A DNA stretch of 64,000 bases, taken from Paenibacillus durus ATCC 35681 (GTDB lineage: Bacteria > Bacillota > Bacilli > Paenibacillales > Paenibacillaceae). The position numbers were made by a program, and so were the translations under genes. The stretch lies in contig NZ_CP011114.1 of NCBI RefSeq assembly GCF_000993825.1, forward strand, positions 1,488,001 to 1,552,000, given 5' to 3'. The notes beneath the pieces are model-generated. The model was given only the letters and a program-made list of their open reading frames with translations. It made no database searches and was not told the DNA's origin. This document shows, one piece after another, positions 34,672 through 42,757 of the stretch (position 1 is the first letter of the stretch; every line of letters starts with the position of its first letter).

Positions 34672-35682
34672 TTGAGTTCAATTTTGGAAAATCGTTATAA
34701 AATTAAACTTATAATAAAGAATGATGATGAAGATTATGTCCAAGCCCTAAAAATATACAATGATGAAACTCCTCCTGAGATAAAAACCGAAAGTAATCAG
34801 ATTACTTATTGGATCAATAAGGATACAAGCAACTTTAACTTTAAATTCATGATTTTTACGGCTTATTTGGATAATGAAGTGATAGGATTTGCCGAAATCG
34901 CTTATTTTAATGTTCAGCCTAAGTTTGCATTAATTGATTATATGACTTTTAAAAAAGTCTACAAAGTTAATGCTGTATTTTTTCCGATATTTAACTTAAT
35001 TCAAAATTATATGAATAACAATTCTTTACATGTGGATTATTGGATCACCGAGATTAATCATAAGGAGGACGGTGCAAATATTGATAAAGAGAGTGCTTTT
35101 TTCAAAAAATTAATATGCATTGAGAATTTCGGAAGTATAAGTACAGATTATTTTCATCCCTCTTTGGGAGATAATAACTATGAGAGTTCATTCATAGCCA
35201 GACTTTATATAAAAACAAATGATAGTCTTAAACAACTTTCAAAACAAACCGTTTTATTTATAATCAAAACAATATATTACTCTTATTACTGGGAGTGGTA
35301 TAAGCCCTTTTCTACAGTTGATGCGATAAACAGTTATAAACAGCATTTGGATATCAATTTTGAAAAAATTAAAAAGAATTTAATTGATCAAGCCAATGTT
35401 TCTGTAGAATGTAGTAACTGCATGTTGGCAGAAGTTAATTCGCAATCAACTTCCGGAATAGTTCCTGCTAAAAAAGTAAAAAAGAAGTTTACTTTGCCCT
35501 TGATCCTAACTGCAGTAATTTTGTCTCCTTTAATTATCATGCTATTATACTATCAAATTTTTAAATTACTGGGATTTAATTTAGGTTCCACAACTATGAC
35601 CCCAGCTGTAGCCACAATTCTGGGTGCTGCTATATCAGGCTCTATTGGTATCTGGTCAACGACAAGAAAAAAGAGTGATTAA
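34672..35682 (+). CDS. GNAT-like protein with two C-terminal membrane helices
   Basis: 336 residues from TTG 34672, which has GGAGGT 7 bp upstream. Residues ~10-165 resemble a GNAT acetyltransferase (FTAYLDNEVIGFAEIAYF as strands 2-4, then LIDYMTFKKVY), but the acetyl-CoA P-loop is not clear. A middle region (170-265) has no recognised domain and includes a CSNC pair. Two hydrophobic helices (about 273-298 and 309-328) near a basic C-terminus anchor it to the membrane. Base composition is AT-rich. It converges on the methyltransferase gene with a 4-bp overlap, and both lie inside the inverted repeats. Function unknown. Confidence 0.75.
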   Translation: MSSILENRYKIKLIIKNDDEDYVQALKIYNDETPPEIKTESNQITYWINKDTSNFNFKFMIFTAYLDNEVIGFAEIAYFNVQPKFALIDYMTFKKVYKVNAVFFPIFNLIQNYMNNNSLHVDYWITEINHKEDGANIDKESAFFKKLICIENFGSISTDYFHPSLGDNNYESSFIARLYIKTNDSLKQLSKQTVLFIIKTIYYSYYWEWYKPFSTVDAINSYKQHLDINFEKIKKNLIDQANVSVECSNCMLAEVNSQSTSGIVPAKKVKKKFTLPLILTAVILSPLIIMLLYYQIFKLLGFNLGSTTMTPAVATILGAAISGSIGIWSTTRKKSD

Positions 35683-36392
35683 TGTTTACGACAAAGCATA
35701 ATGATATTATGGCTTCGATGGGCTAGGAAAGGAATATATTGGAATAATGAATCTGCAATGGCAAATTTAGTTGCTGAATTTTCATTTTTTAAGAGTTTGT
35801 AAAAGAAATTACTCAGAATATGAAACCTTTTGGTTTGTAATGATTGCAGTCCACAGCTCTTCAGTATTTCTGTAATATAGTTCATCGAGTATACCCATAA
35901 TATATGCTCTTCATTAAAATACTTAGTCTTTATGACAGCAGCAGATTCTTTATAAGCATCAGAATTAAAAAAGTCTATACTCCAACTGCTCTCAAATTCG
36001 AGTAAAAGATATCCACCGGGTTTTAGTATTCGCGATAGCTCAGAAATACATATTGATGCATCACAGTAGTTGATGACGCTTCCAACGCATATGGCAATGT
36101 CAAAAGAAGAAGCTGCAAATGGCATATTTTCTACGCTGGCAACGGAATACTTCGCGAATTTAGAAATGAACTTGTCGGTTATATCTAGATGGTGCATGTC
36201 GTACTTTAATCCGTATGTATTTCCCCCTGAACCTGCATTTAATATGTGCGGATTGTCTATAAAGATGTTATGTTTAGAAGCTATATATTTCTCGATTTCC
36301 TTTTTTGTATGGAGATGCCAGTTATCATCTTCTGGCCATATACTTTCCTGTGATTCATAAAACTCTTTTATTTGACTTGGATTTAATTTCAT
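35679..36392 (-). CDS. Class I SAM-dependent methyltransferase
   Basis: 237 residues. SAM motif I HILNAGSGGNTYG (residues 49-61), acidic end of strand 2 at HHLD, and VENMPFAASSFDIAICVG (motif II region) followed by LSRILKPGGYLLLEFE (motif III) fit the Methyltransf_11 type, often acting on small molecules. No DNA-methylase motif (NPPY/DPPY) is present. Start ATG 36392 uses a GGAGGT lying within the right inverted repeat. AT-rich codon use. On the minus strand it lies 48 bp behind the recombinase gene. Confidence 0.85.
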   Translation of the reverse strand: MKLNPSQIKEFYESQESIWPEDDNWHLHTKKEIEKYIASKHNIFIDNPHILNAGSGGNTYGLKYDMHHLDITDKFISKFAKYSVASVENMPFAASSFDIAICVGSVINYCDASICISELSRILKPGGYLLLEFESSWSIDFFNSDAYKESAAVIKTKYFNEEHILWVYSMNYITEILKSCGLQSLQTKRFHILSNFFYKLLKNENSATKFAIADSLFQYIPFLAHRSHNIIMLCRKH

Positions 36393-36400
36393 AGTTTAAA

Positions 36401-36428
36401 ACCTCCAAATAATTCTGAGTTATTAGGA
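36401..36428 (-). repeat. Right inverted repeat, tyrosine-recombinase-like crossover site
   Basis: Exact inverted copy of 34637-34664, with arms TCCAAATAA and TTATTAGGA around TTCTGAG on the plus strand. With the flanking AAA and TTTTTT it also folds as a terminator-like hairpin (AAACCTCC/GGAGGTTT). It carries the Shine-Dalgarno sequence of the methyltransferase gene. Confidence 0.88.
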
Positions 36429-36439
36429 GGTTTTTTGCT

Positions 36440-37378
36440 TTATAATCTCAAATTATTCCTGGGGTTAAACTTGGTGAGGACATCCTTTTTTCGTTCTACA
36501 GATACTTCCGTATAGATTTGTGTAGTGCTGACGCTGGTATGACCAAGAATCTCTTGAACGGAGCGCAGATCGGCGCCGTTATTTAATAAATGAGTCGCAA
36601 AGCTGTGGCGTAAATAATGCGGCGTTGATTTTTTGCTGATATTGGATAGATCTCTGTACTTTGAGTAGATGTCCTCAATGGAATAAATAGAAAGCCGTCC
36701 ACCGTATTTGTTAATGAAGAGTGCATTTGACTTGGGTTTGAGATGTTCTCGAACGCTAAGCCACATTTGAATTTTGTTTATGACCTCGCTGCTTGAAATG
36801 TACAGGAGGCGTTCCTTTCTCCCTTTTCCGAAAATTAGAATGGTTCGCTCCGCGAAATCGATATTCTCCAGATCAATCGAAACCAACTCTCCAATTCGGA
36901 TTCCAATTACATACAACAGCTCGATAATGGCATTATTTCGTGTACAGATCCATTTTCTAAAAGATGTATGCAATTGCTTCATATGTTCCTGGGGGGAGTT
37001 TAAGAGTCTTTCAACTTCAGTTACGGATAATGTTTTAGGAATGCGTTTGGATGTTTTGAAATGTTTGCCGAAGCCAGAGACAGGAGAATCGGGCAATTCT
37101 TCTTTTTGCACCAAATAATTAAAAAAAGCTTTGATGCAGATATATTTTCTTTTGATGGTCGAATCCTTTAGCTGATTTTTGCCTGTCAGATCCTCCAGAT
37201 ACATGCGCAAATTTTGTTTGGTCACCGTGTTGAAGGATTGATGATTGTACCACTCAAGCAAGCCATTCATGTCTGAAAGATAGGCCTTAATCGACTTCAA
37301 AGACAAGTTGCGTTCCACGCTTAAATAAAGCTCGTATTGTTTTATGTATTTAGTCAAACGGGTGATAGTTAAATCCAT
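36440..37378 (-). CDS. Tyrosine site-specific recombinase (XerC/D-like)
   Basis: 312 residues: N-terminal core-binding SAM-like domain (residues 8-95) and catalytic domain (115-300). All catalytic residues are visible: Arg161 (GIRIGE), Lys185 (FGKGRKER), His254 and Arg257 (HYLRHSF), His280 (LGHTSVSTTQ) and nucleophile Tyr289. It lacks the arm-binding domain of lambda-type integrases and so resembles Xer enzymes and simple invertases. ATG 37378 follows GGAGGCA. Its 3' end is 12 bp from the right inverted repeat, suggesting that the repeats are its targets. Confidence 0.92.
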   Translation of the reverse strand: MDLTITRLTKYIKQYELYLSVERNLSLKSIKAYLSDMNGLLEWYNHQSFNTVTKQNLRMYLEDLTGKNQLKDSTIKRKYICIKAFFNYLVQKEELPDSPVSGFGKHFKTSKRIPKTLSVTEVERLLNSPQEHMKQLHTSFRKWICTRNNAIIELLYVIGIRIGELVSIDLENIDFAERTILIFGKGRKERLLYISSSEVINKIQMWLSVREHLKPKSNALFINKYGGRLSIYSIEDIYSKYRDLSNISKKSTPHYLRHSFATHLLNNGADLRSVQEILGHTSVSTTQIYTEVSVERKKDVLTKFNPRNNLRL

Positions 37379-37849
37379 GTTGCCTCCTGTTGGATGTTTT
37401 TTTGGTTGTTTTATGTATGGAAGAGGAACTTTAATTATTACGCAGCTTACTTCATTTGTGAAGTAAATGGATCGGTATTTTTCGGTGCTAAACCATTTGC
37501 TATTCGAAAGGCTGTTGCAAAGAGGGGCAGACGGGTTAACTCAAGGTTAGATAAATTCATAAATTGTTCCTGCGTGACGAGACCTTATTTATGAAATACA
37601 GAGGTGGGGGGGCAGATTTCGCAACTGGCAATCCTGGAGAAGGACCGAATGGTTTCCTGAAATGATATTTTTTGTTTGGTGAGGGAAAAGAAGTATGGGC
37701 CAAGGCTAATAAGCGCGAAGCCTAATTACGGTCTCACCGGCGATTTCATTCTAAGCCACATGCGAAAATGCGCATGTGGCTCAGAGTGATGAATCGGATG
37801 TTAGCACCGGTATGCCGGATGACAGAGGAAGCATCACTTAAAGATTTGG
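37379..37849. other. Gene-free stretch at the right side of the island
   Basis: AT-rich up to about 37600, then rising to the genome average. A perfect 11-bp hairpin (AGCCACATGCG at 37754-37764, CGCATGTGGCT at 37771-37781) without T tract is the only structure seen. A 66-codon ORF at 37394-37594 has no ribosome-binding site. No tRNA fragment was found. Confidence 0.6.
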
Positions 37850-38809
37850 TTAACCCTTCATCAAATGCGGCGGGAAATGAGGCAGCACGTACTCGCCCAG
37901 CTCTTGAATAACTTCACCAGCCGGACGATCACTGTCAAACAGGGCGAAGAACAGGTGATTCACGCCAATGGAACGGTAGATTTCAAGCAATTCGACCAGT
38001 CTGTTCCGGCCTACGCGATATCCAAGCCGGATTGGGGTTTCCCTTTCATCCGGGTTTTCCGCCAGATCAAGATGCATGGGCATCGAGAAAGGGCGGAAGG
38101 CTTCATTCCCGTTGCGGTTAGACGAATCGCGCCATGCCGCTATGACTTCTTGCTGCCGCGCCGGCGCTTGCGGGTAGTACATCCAGCCATCGCCATTTTG
38201 ACCAAGCCAATTCATGTCTTGCTGCGCAAAGCCGGTAACGATGGTAGGAATCCTGGTATCCAGTTTTGGAATAAGCGTGGTTCGTTCCATCTGGCCATAG
38301 CTGGAATGAATCAAGGGATATTCCTCATACAGTGCTTTTTGGAGATAGGAGTATGCTTCCCGGAACTGAGCGCCCCGGCTAGGGTGGTCTACTCCAAGTC
38401 CGCGAAAGTCAGCCTGCCGGTCTCCGGAGGAAATTCCCATGATCAGTCTTTGGGGAAACAGCGCTTCAATGGTAGCAACCTCCTTCGCCAGCCGAAGCGG
38501 ATGGCGAAGAGGCAGTACAAGCGCGGAAGTCCCGAGAGCGATTTGTTTAGTCTGACTAAGAAGATGCGTGCCGTAAATCAAAATATCATAAATTTGTCCG
38601 ACAGCCGGGTCCAGGAAATTCGGATCTTTCAAGATAACGTCCCGAAGCCAGAGTGCGGTAAAGCCGTAATTTTCAGCAGCTTGCGAAAGCTCCACCTGAT
38701 GCGCCATCGTCGGTGCCTTCATCCGATAATTCTCCAGCGGGATGTGGAGACCAAGCGTTAGCTCTCCCTCTCGGTATATCCTTTGATAACTTGTATGATG
38801 ATCAAACAT
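37850..38809 (-). CDS. LLM-class flavin-dependent oxidoreductase (luciferase-like)
   Basis: 319-residue TIM-barrel monooxygenase/oxidoreductase using FMNH2 or F420. Features: GLHIPLENYR start, ALWLRDVIL, TSALVLPLRHPLRLAKEVATIEAL (typical LLM helix), RLIMGISSGDR. RBS GGGTGCACAT is weak; ATG 38809 is placed 14 bp behind the MFS gene stop, so both are co-transcribed. Its place in an HxlR-linked cluster suggests oxidation of an unwanted small molecule. Substrate unknown. Confidence 0.85.
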   Translation of the reverse strand: MFDHHTSYQRIYREGELTLGLHIPLENYRMKAPTMAHQVELSQAAENYGFTALWLRDVILKDPNFLDPAVGQIYDILIYGTHLLSQTKQIALGTSALVLPLRHPLRLAKEVATIEALFPQRLIMGISSGDRQADFRGLGVDHPSRGAQFREAYSYLQKALYEEYPLIHSSYGQMERTTLIPKLDTRIPTIVTGFAQQDMNWLGQNGDGWMYYPQAPARQQEVIAAWRDSSNRNGNEAFRPFSMPMHLDLAENPDERETPIRLGYRVGRNRLVELLEIYRSIGVNHLFFALFDSDRPAGEVIQELGEYVLPHFPPHLMKG

Positions 38810-38823
38810 ATGTGCACCCCCAA

Positions 38824-40029
38824 TTATTTCCGCTCAAGCTTGGCGGAAACCGCAGTGAGTATAATCGCAAGCATAACCATCAAAGCCCCGATCCATGGCG
38901 TATGCACAAGTCCCATAGTATCGACAACAATCCCGCCGACAAAAGCGCCAACCGCAATGCCGATGTTGAAAGCTGCAATATTTAGCGCCGAAGCAACGTC
39001 TACCGCCGAAGGAACATACTTTTCAGCCAGTTGGACAACATATAGCTGGAGACCAGGGACATTCATGAATGCGAACAATCCCATCAGGACGATGCCAATC
39101 AAGCCAGTGACTTTAAAGGGAATAAGGAACGTCAACAGAATAAGAACAGCGGCCTGCAAAATAAACATAAAAAGCAGCGCACGGATCGGATTTTTGTTGG
39201 CCCATTTACCGCCAACAGAGTTGCCGACTGCTACAGCAATACCATAGACGATCAGGATAATGTTAATCGCGCCTTGGCTAAATCCGGTAACATCGTGCAG
39301 GAGCGGGGTTAAGAAAGTGAACGCGACGAACGTTCCTCCATAACCGAGCGCAGTAATCAGGAAGCCCAGAAGCAGGCGGCCGTTCGTAATCAGCCGGAAC
39401 ATGTCCGAGAATTTAGCGGGCGGAGCTTGCTTCAAATTACGAGGGATGAGTATGGCGCTTGCAATGATCGCAATAACACCCAGCAGGGCGACGGCCCAGA
39501 ATGTTGCTCTCCAGTCAAAAGCTTGACCGATAAATGTCCCTAACGGTACACCTGTAACAATGGCAATCGTAAGGCCGGTGAATACAAGCGCGATGGCACT
39601 GGCTTTTCTTTCAGGAGATACTAACTGAACAGCAATCGTCGATGCAATTGAGAAAAATACGCCGTGAGAGAATGCAGTTATGAAACGCGCAACGAGCAGC
39701 AGCCCAAATGATGATGACATCGCAGCGGTCGCATTGCCGATAATGAAGAGCACCATCAGCCACATAAGCAAAGACTTGCGGCTCATGCGATTGGTGAGCG
39801 CAGTAACGATAGGGGCCCCTACAGCAACCCCGAGGGCGTAACCTGTAATAAGAAGGCCGGCCAGAGTAATAGCGACATTCAAGTCGCCGGCGATGCTTGC
39901 AAGCAGACCTACGGGAACAAACTCGGTTGTTCCGATACCGAAAGCGCTGATCGCCAGGGCAAGGAGCGCCCAGTTTCCAGATTTTTGCGTCTCTTTGGTC
40001 TGAGACACGGATTGTGCAATGTTGCTCAT
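38824..40029 (-). CDS. MFS transporter, DHA1 family (AraJ/YdhP-like)
   Basis: 401 residues, twelve membrane helices, probable drug or metabolite efflux. GTTEFVPVGLLA in the first helix and the loop RMSRKSLLMW are typical of the AraJ/YdhP group. ATG 40029 follows GGAGGAAATT; an in-frame earlier start lacks a site. Divergent from the HxlR regulator with a shared operator between them. Confidence 0.9.
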   Translation of the reverse strand: MSNIAQSVSQTKETQKSGNWALLALAISAFGIGTTEFVPVGLLASIAGDLNVAITLAGLLITGYALGVAVGAPIVTALTNRMSRKSLLMWLMVLFIIGNATAAMSSSFGLLLVARFITAFSHGVFFSIASTIAVQLVSPERKASAIALVFTGLTIAIVTGVPLGTFIGQAFDWRATFWAVALLGVIAIIASAILIPRNLKQAPPAKFSDMFRLITNGRLLLGFLITALGYGGTFVAFTFLTPLLHDVTGFSQGAINIILIVYGIAVAVGNSVGGKWANKNPIRALLFMFILQAAVLILLTFLIPFKVTGLIGIVLMGLFAFMNVPGLQLYVVQLAEKYVPSAVDVASALNIAAFNIGIAVGAFVGGIVVDTMGLVHTPWIGALMVMLAIILTAVSAKLERK

Positions 40030-40135
40030 ATGAATTTCCTCCACTTTACTTATTTGCATCGAATCGAAGTTCCATGCATTGAAATTTTTATCTCATGGCG
40101 TTATTGTATAGCTGTACGACCAATATGATAAGTAC

Positions 40136-40168
40136 GTACTTTTAAGTAATGTAGGCACTAAAAAGTAC
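40136..40168. promoter_or_regulatory. HxlR-type operator, copy 1
   Basis: GTACTTTTAAGTA, seven variable bases, CACTAAAAAGTAC. Outer GTACTTTT/AAAAGTAC halves form an inverted repeat. It lies between the divergent MFS and hxlR-type genes, just downstream of a possible promoter (TTGTAT 40103, TATGAT 40124). Confidence 0.8.
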
Positions 40169-40196
40169 CCTACTCTGTCCAAGGAGGTGAACTGAA

Positions 40197-40532
40197 GTGT
40201 TCAATATTCCGGTTGAAGCTACTCTTGATGTGATTGGAGGCAAATGGAAAGTCGTCATCTTGTGTCATTTAGATAAAGGGGAGAAGCGGACCAGCGAATT
40301 AAAGAGATTAATGCCCGGCATTACGCAAAAGATGCTTACCCAACAATTGCGTGAGCTGGAAGAGGACGGAGTTGTGAAACGAAGCATTTACGAGCAGATC
40401 CCGCCGAAAGTGGTATACTCGCTAACCGAATACGGATGGTCTCTAAAACCAATTTTGGATACCATGTGCGCATGGGGGGAGAAGCATATCGAGCAGACGC
40501 CTGAGCCCCCAATCGTTGTATCTTCCAACTAG
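40197..40532 (+). CDS. HxlR family transcriptional regulator
   Basis: 111-residue winged helix-turn-helix protein. Typical motifs: TLDVIGGKWKVVILCHL, RTSELKRLMPGITQKMLTQQLRELEEDG, PPKVVYSLTEYG. GTG 40197 follows AAGGAGGTGA. One cysteine near the N-terminus of the fold (ILCHL, Cys24) is in a position like the sensing Cys of YodB/HypR-type regulators, so thiol-based sensing of electrophiles is plausible. The operators around it suggest autoregulation. Confidence 0.9.
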   Translation: MFNIPVEATLDVIGGKWKVVILCHLDKGEKRTSELKRLMPGITQKMLTQQLRELEEDGVVKRSIYEQIPPKVVYSLTEYGWSLKPILDTMCAWGEKHIEQTPEPPIVVSSN

Positions 40533-40573
40533 ATTTTAGAGTAGCGTACTTAATTCAATATTAATCGGTCAAA

Positions 40574-40607
40574 GTGGACTGTGCATTTTATGCAGTCCGC
40601 TTTTTTT
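40574..40607 (+). terminator. Terminator of the HxlR gene
   Basis: GTGGACTG and CAGTCCGC arms with inner TGCA pairs, followed by seven T. Confidence 0.88.
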
Positions 40608-40675
40608 AGTTTTCGGGGTCCCCGCAAAGTACCTGGAGTAAACCTTGAAGTTAGGTGCCACTTTGTGCGCTATAG

Positions 40676-40708
40676 GTACTTTTAAGTACCTGCGGTACTA
40701 AAAAGTAC
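40676..40708. promoter_or_regulatory. HxlR-type operator, copy 2
   Basis: GTACTTTTAAGTA, seven variable bases, TACTAAAAAGTAC, the same 33-bp layout as 40136-40168. It lies upstream of the aldo/keto reductase gene, with a -10-like TATAAC at 40717. Confidence 0.8.
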
Positions 40709-40846
40709 GTACTTACTATAACGTTCTGTTGGATTTATAATGAGCCTGCAGCGGGGCGACAATCGAGATGAACCCGAGTTCCCCCGTAAATGAGGCGCCG
40801 CCTCAAGAAATTAACTCGAATAAATGAGAATGGGAGGAAAGATTCA

Positions 40847-41689
40847 GTGGTAAAAAATTTGCAAGATACAACTGCTCTGTATAATGGTGTGAGGATGCCG
40901 TGGTTTGGATTGGGTGTATTTAAAGTGGAGGAAGGTCCCGAACTTGAGGATGCGGTGAAGACAGCGATCAAACATGGATACCGCAGCATTGATACGGCAG
41001 CTATCTATGGAAATGAAGAAGGCGTCGGACGGGGAATTCAGCAAGGGCTTAAAGAAGCCGGGATTAGCAGAGAAGAACTGTTTGTGACTTCCAAAGTATG
41101 GAATGACGATTTGGGATATGAGTCAACGCTGGCAGCCTATGAGACGAGTCTCAAAAAGCTGAATCTGGAATACCTGGATTTATACCTGATTCACTGGCCG
41201 AAAGAAGGAAAGTTTAAAGATGCCTGGAGAGCGCTGGAAACCATTTATAAAGAAGGCCGTGTAAAAGCGATTGGCGTAAGCAACTTCCAAATTCATCATC
41301 TTGAAGAGCTAATGGTTGACGCGGAAATTAAACCCATGGTGAATCAAGTGGAGTACCATCCTCGGTTAACCCAAAAGGAATTACAGCAATATTGCAAGCA
41401 GCAAGGCATTCAATTTGAAGCTTGGTCGCCGCTCATGCAGGGTCAACTCCTGGATAATCCGGAGCTCAAAGCCATTGCGGATAAATACAATAAATCCATT
41501 GCCCAAGTCATTCTGCGCTGGGACCTTCAGAACGGCGTTATCACGATTCCTAAATCTACGAAAGAACATCGGATCGTTGAAAATGCCAGCGTATTTGATT
41601 TTGAATTAACAAAAGAGGATATGGAGCAAATTGACAGTCTGAATCAAAATCATCGGGTTGGCCCGGATCCGGACAATTTTGATTTTTAA
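40847..41689 (+). CDS. Aldo/keto reductase, YvgN-like
   Basis: NADPH-dependent reductase of aldehydes such as methylglyoxal, 280 residues from GTG 40847 (GGGAGGAAA upstream). It follows B. subtilis YvgN closely (NGVxMPWFGLGVFKVE; WSPLMQGQLLDN). The catalytic tetrad is present: Asp and Tyr in SIDTAAIYGNEE, Lys in TSKVWND, His in LIHWP. C-terminal NADPH phosphate-binding IPKSTKEHR is intact. First gene behind operator copy 2, with the next gene 38 bp downstream. Confidence 0.92.
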   Translation: MVKNLQDTTALYNGVRMPWFGLGVFKVEEGPELEDAVKTAIKHGYRSIDTAAIYGNEEGVGRGIQQGLKEAGISREELFVTSKVWNDDLGYESTLAAYETSLKKLNLEYLDLYLIHWPKEGKFKDAWRALETIYKEGRVKAIGVSNFQIHHLEELMVDAEIKPMVNQVEYHPRLTQKELQQYCKQQGIQFEAWSPLMQGQLLDNPELKAIADKYNKSIAQVILRWDLQNGVITIPKSTKEHRIVENASVFDFELTKEDMEQIDSLNQNHRVGPDPDNFDF

Positions 41690-41727
41690 GAAGAAGTATA
41701 CCGGCAATAGTAAAAGGAGACTGTGTA

Positions 41728-42681
41728 ATGATCGGAATTGGTATTGAGCAATACGGCGATGAACAGCAGCTAAAGACAGTAGTTGTACCTACAGAACCGT
41801 TAGGGCCGGATGACCTGTTGATCGCTATAAAGGCAAGCGGGGTAAACCCCGTTGACTGGAAAGTGCGGGAAGGGCTTCTGAGAGAAGACTTTCCGTACCA
41901 GCTTCCGCTTATTTTAGGCTGGGATGCGTCAGGTAAGGTGGCGGCTGTCGGCTCCAATGTGAAGGATTTTAAAGTGGGAGACGATGTCTTTTTTAGACCG
42001 GAAATGGAAAAACAGGGAACCTACGCAGATGAAATCGTGATCCCTGCAAGCCTGGTCGCACCGATGCCTCAAGGACTAACCTATGCTGAAGCGGCTTCGC
42101 TCCCCTTGGTAGGGCTCACGGTATGGCAGGCTCTTGTAGAAGCAGGGAATGTTCAGCCGGGGGATAAAGTGCTCATTTTAGCGGGAAGCGGCGGGATCGG
42201 TTCGATGGCCATTCAAGTCGCCAAAGCACTCGGCGCCTATGTGGCGGCGACAACAAGCTGCAAGAACATGGAATTCGTACGTGATTTGGGGGCGGATGAA
42301 GTTCTCGCTTATGACCAAGGCTTGAATACAACAACAGAGTTTGATTTTATGCTGGATACGCTCGGAGGCTCTTCTTATGGGGATGCTCTGAAATTTATGA
42401 AGAAAAATGCAGTGGTGGCTACAATCATTAGCGGGCGGGATGCCGTTCGTCCCGATTATATAGATGCAGTGGAAGAAGAGCGCCAGTTGACGGTTAAGTT
42501 CGTATTTACTCGTCCGGACGGAAGAAATATGAACCATATCCGCGAGCTTGTTGAAGCGCAAAAAATAAAGCCGGTTGTAGCCGAAGTTCTTCCGCTAACC
42601 ATTGACGGAGCCAGAAAAGCTCACCGTTTAAGCCAAACAGGCAGGGTGCGGGGAAAGATCGTTTTGAGTAATAACAACTAA
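41728..42681 (+). CDS. NADP-dependent quinone oxidoreductase (zinc-free MDR family)
   Basis: 317 residues of the medium-chain dehydrogenase family without structural or catalytic zinc cysteines. GroES-like N-terminus (KASGVNPVDWKVREG) and Rossmann motif ILAGSGGIGSMAIQVAKALGA. Such proteins reduce quinones or enones. RBS AAAAGGAG precedes ATG 41728. It is second in the operon; a terminator overlaps its stop. Confidence 0.9.
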   Translation: MIGIGIEQYGDEQQLKTVVVPTEPLGPDDLLIAIKASGVNPVDWKVREGLLREDFPYQLPLILGWDASGKVAAVGSNVKDFKVGDDVFFRPEMEKQGTYADEIVIPASLVAPMPQGLTYAEAASLPLVGLTVWQALVEAGNVQPGDKVLILAGSGGIGSMAIQVAKALGAYVAATTSCKNMEFVRDLGADEVLAYDQGLNTTTEFDFMLDTLGGSSYGDALKFMKKNAVVATIISGRDAVRPDYIDAVEEERQLTVKFVFTRPDGRNMNHIRELVEAQKIKPVVAEVLPLTIDGARKAHRLSQTGRVRGKIVLSNNN

Positions 42682-42706
42682 TCTGCTTGATTAGTTGTTA
42701 TTTTAA
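42670..42706 (+). terminator. Terminator overlapping the quinone oxidoreductase stop
   Basis: Perfect 14-bp arms AATAACAACTAATC and GATTAGTTGTTATT with loop TGCTT, then TTAAAA. The UAA stop lies in the first arm. It would partly insulate the following flavoenzyme gene. Confidence 0.8.
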
Positions 42707-42757
42707 AATTTAATAAGTGCAAATTTTCACAATTAAAAAATAAGGAGAGAGCTCATC

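Larger units (their letters stand above)
34440..37600. mobile_element. AT-rich genomic island next to tRNA-Leu
   Basis: From just behind the tRNA to about 37600 the base composition drops sharply below that of the flanks, codon use becomes A/T-ending, and the content is a tyrosine recombinase plus two accessory genes. These are classic signs of horizontally acquired DNA at a tRNA gene. I could not find a direct repeat of the tRNA 3' end on the far side, so the boundaries are approximate. Confidence 0.65.

Noticed and set aside
37394..37594. 66-codon ORF behind the recombinase gene
   Set aside because: No ribosome-binding site and no family resemblance; lies in gene-free AT-rich sequence.
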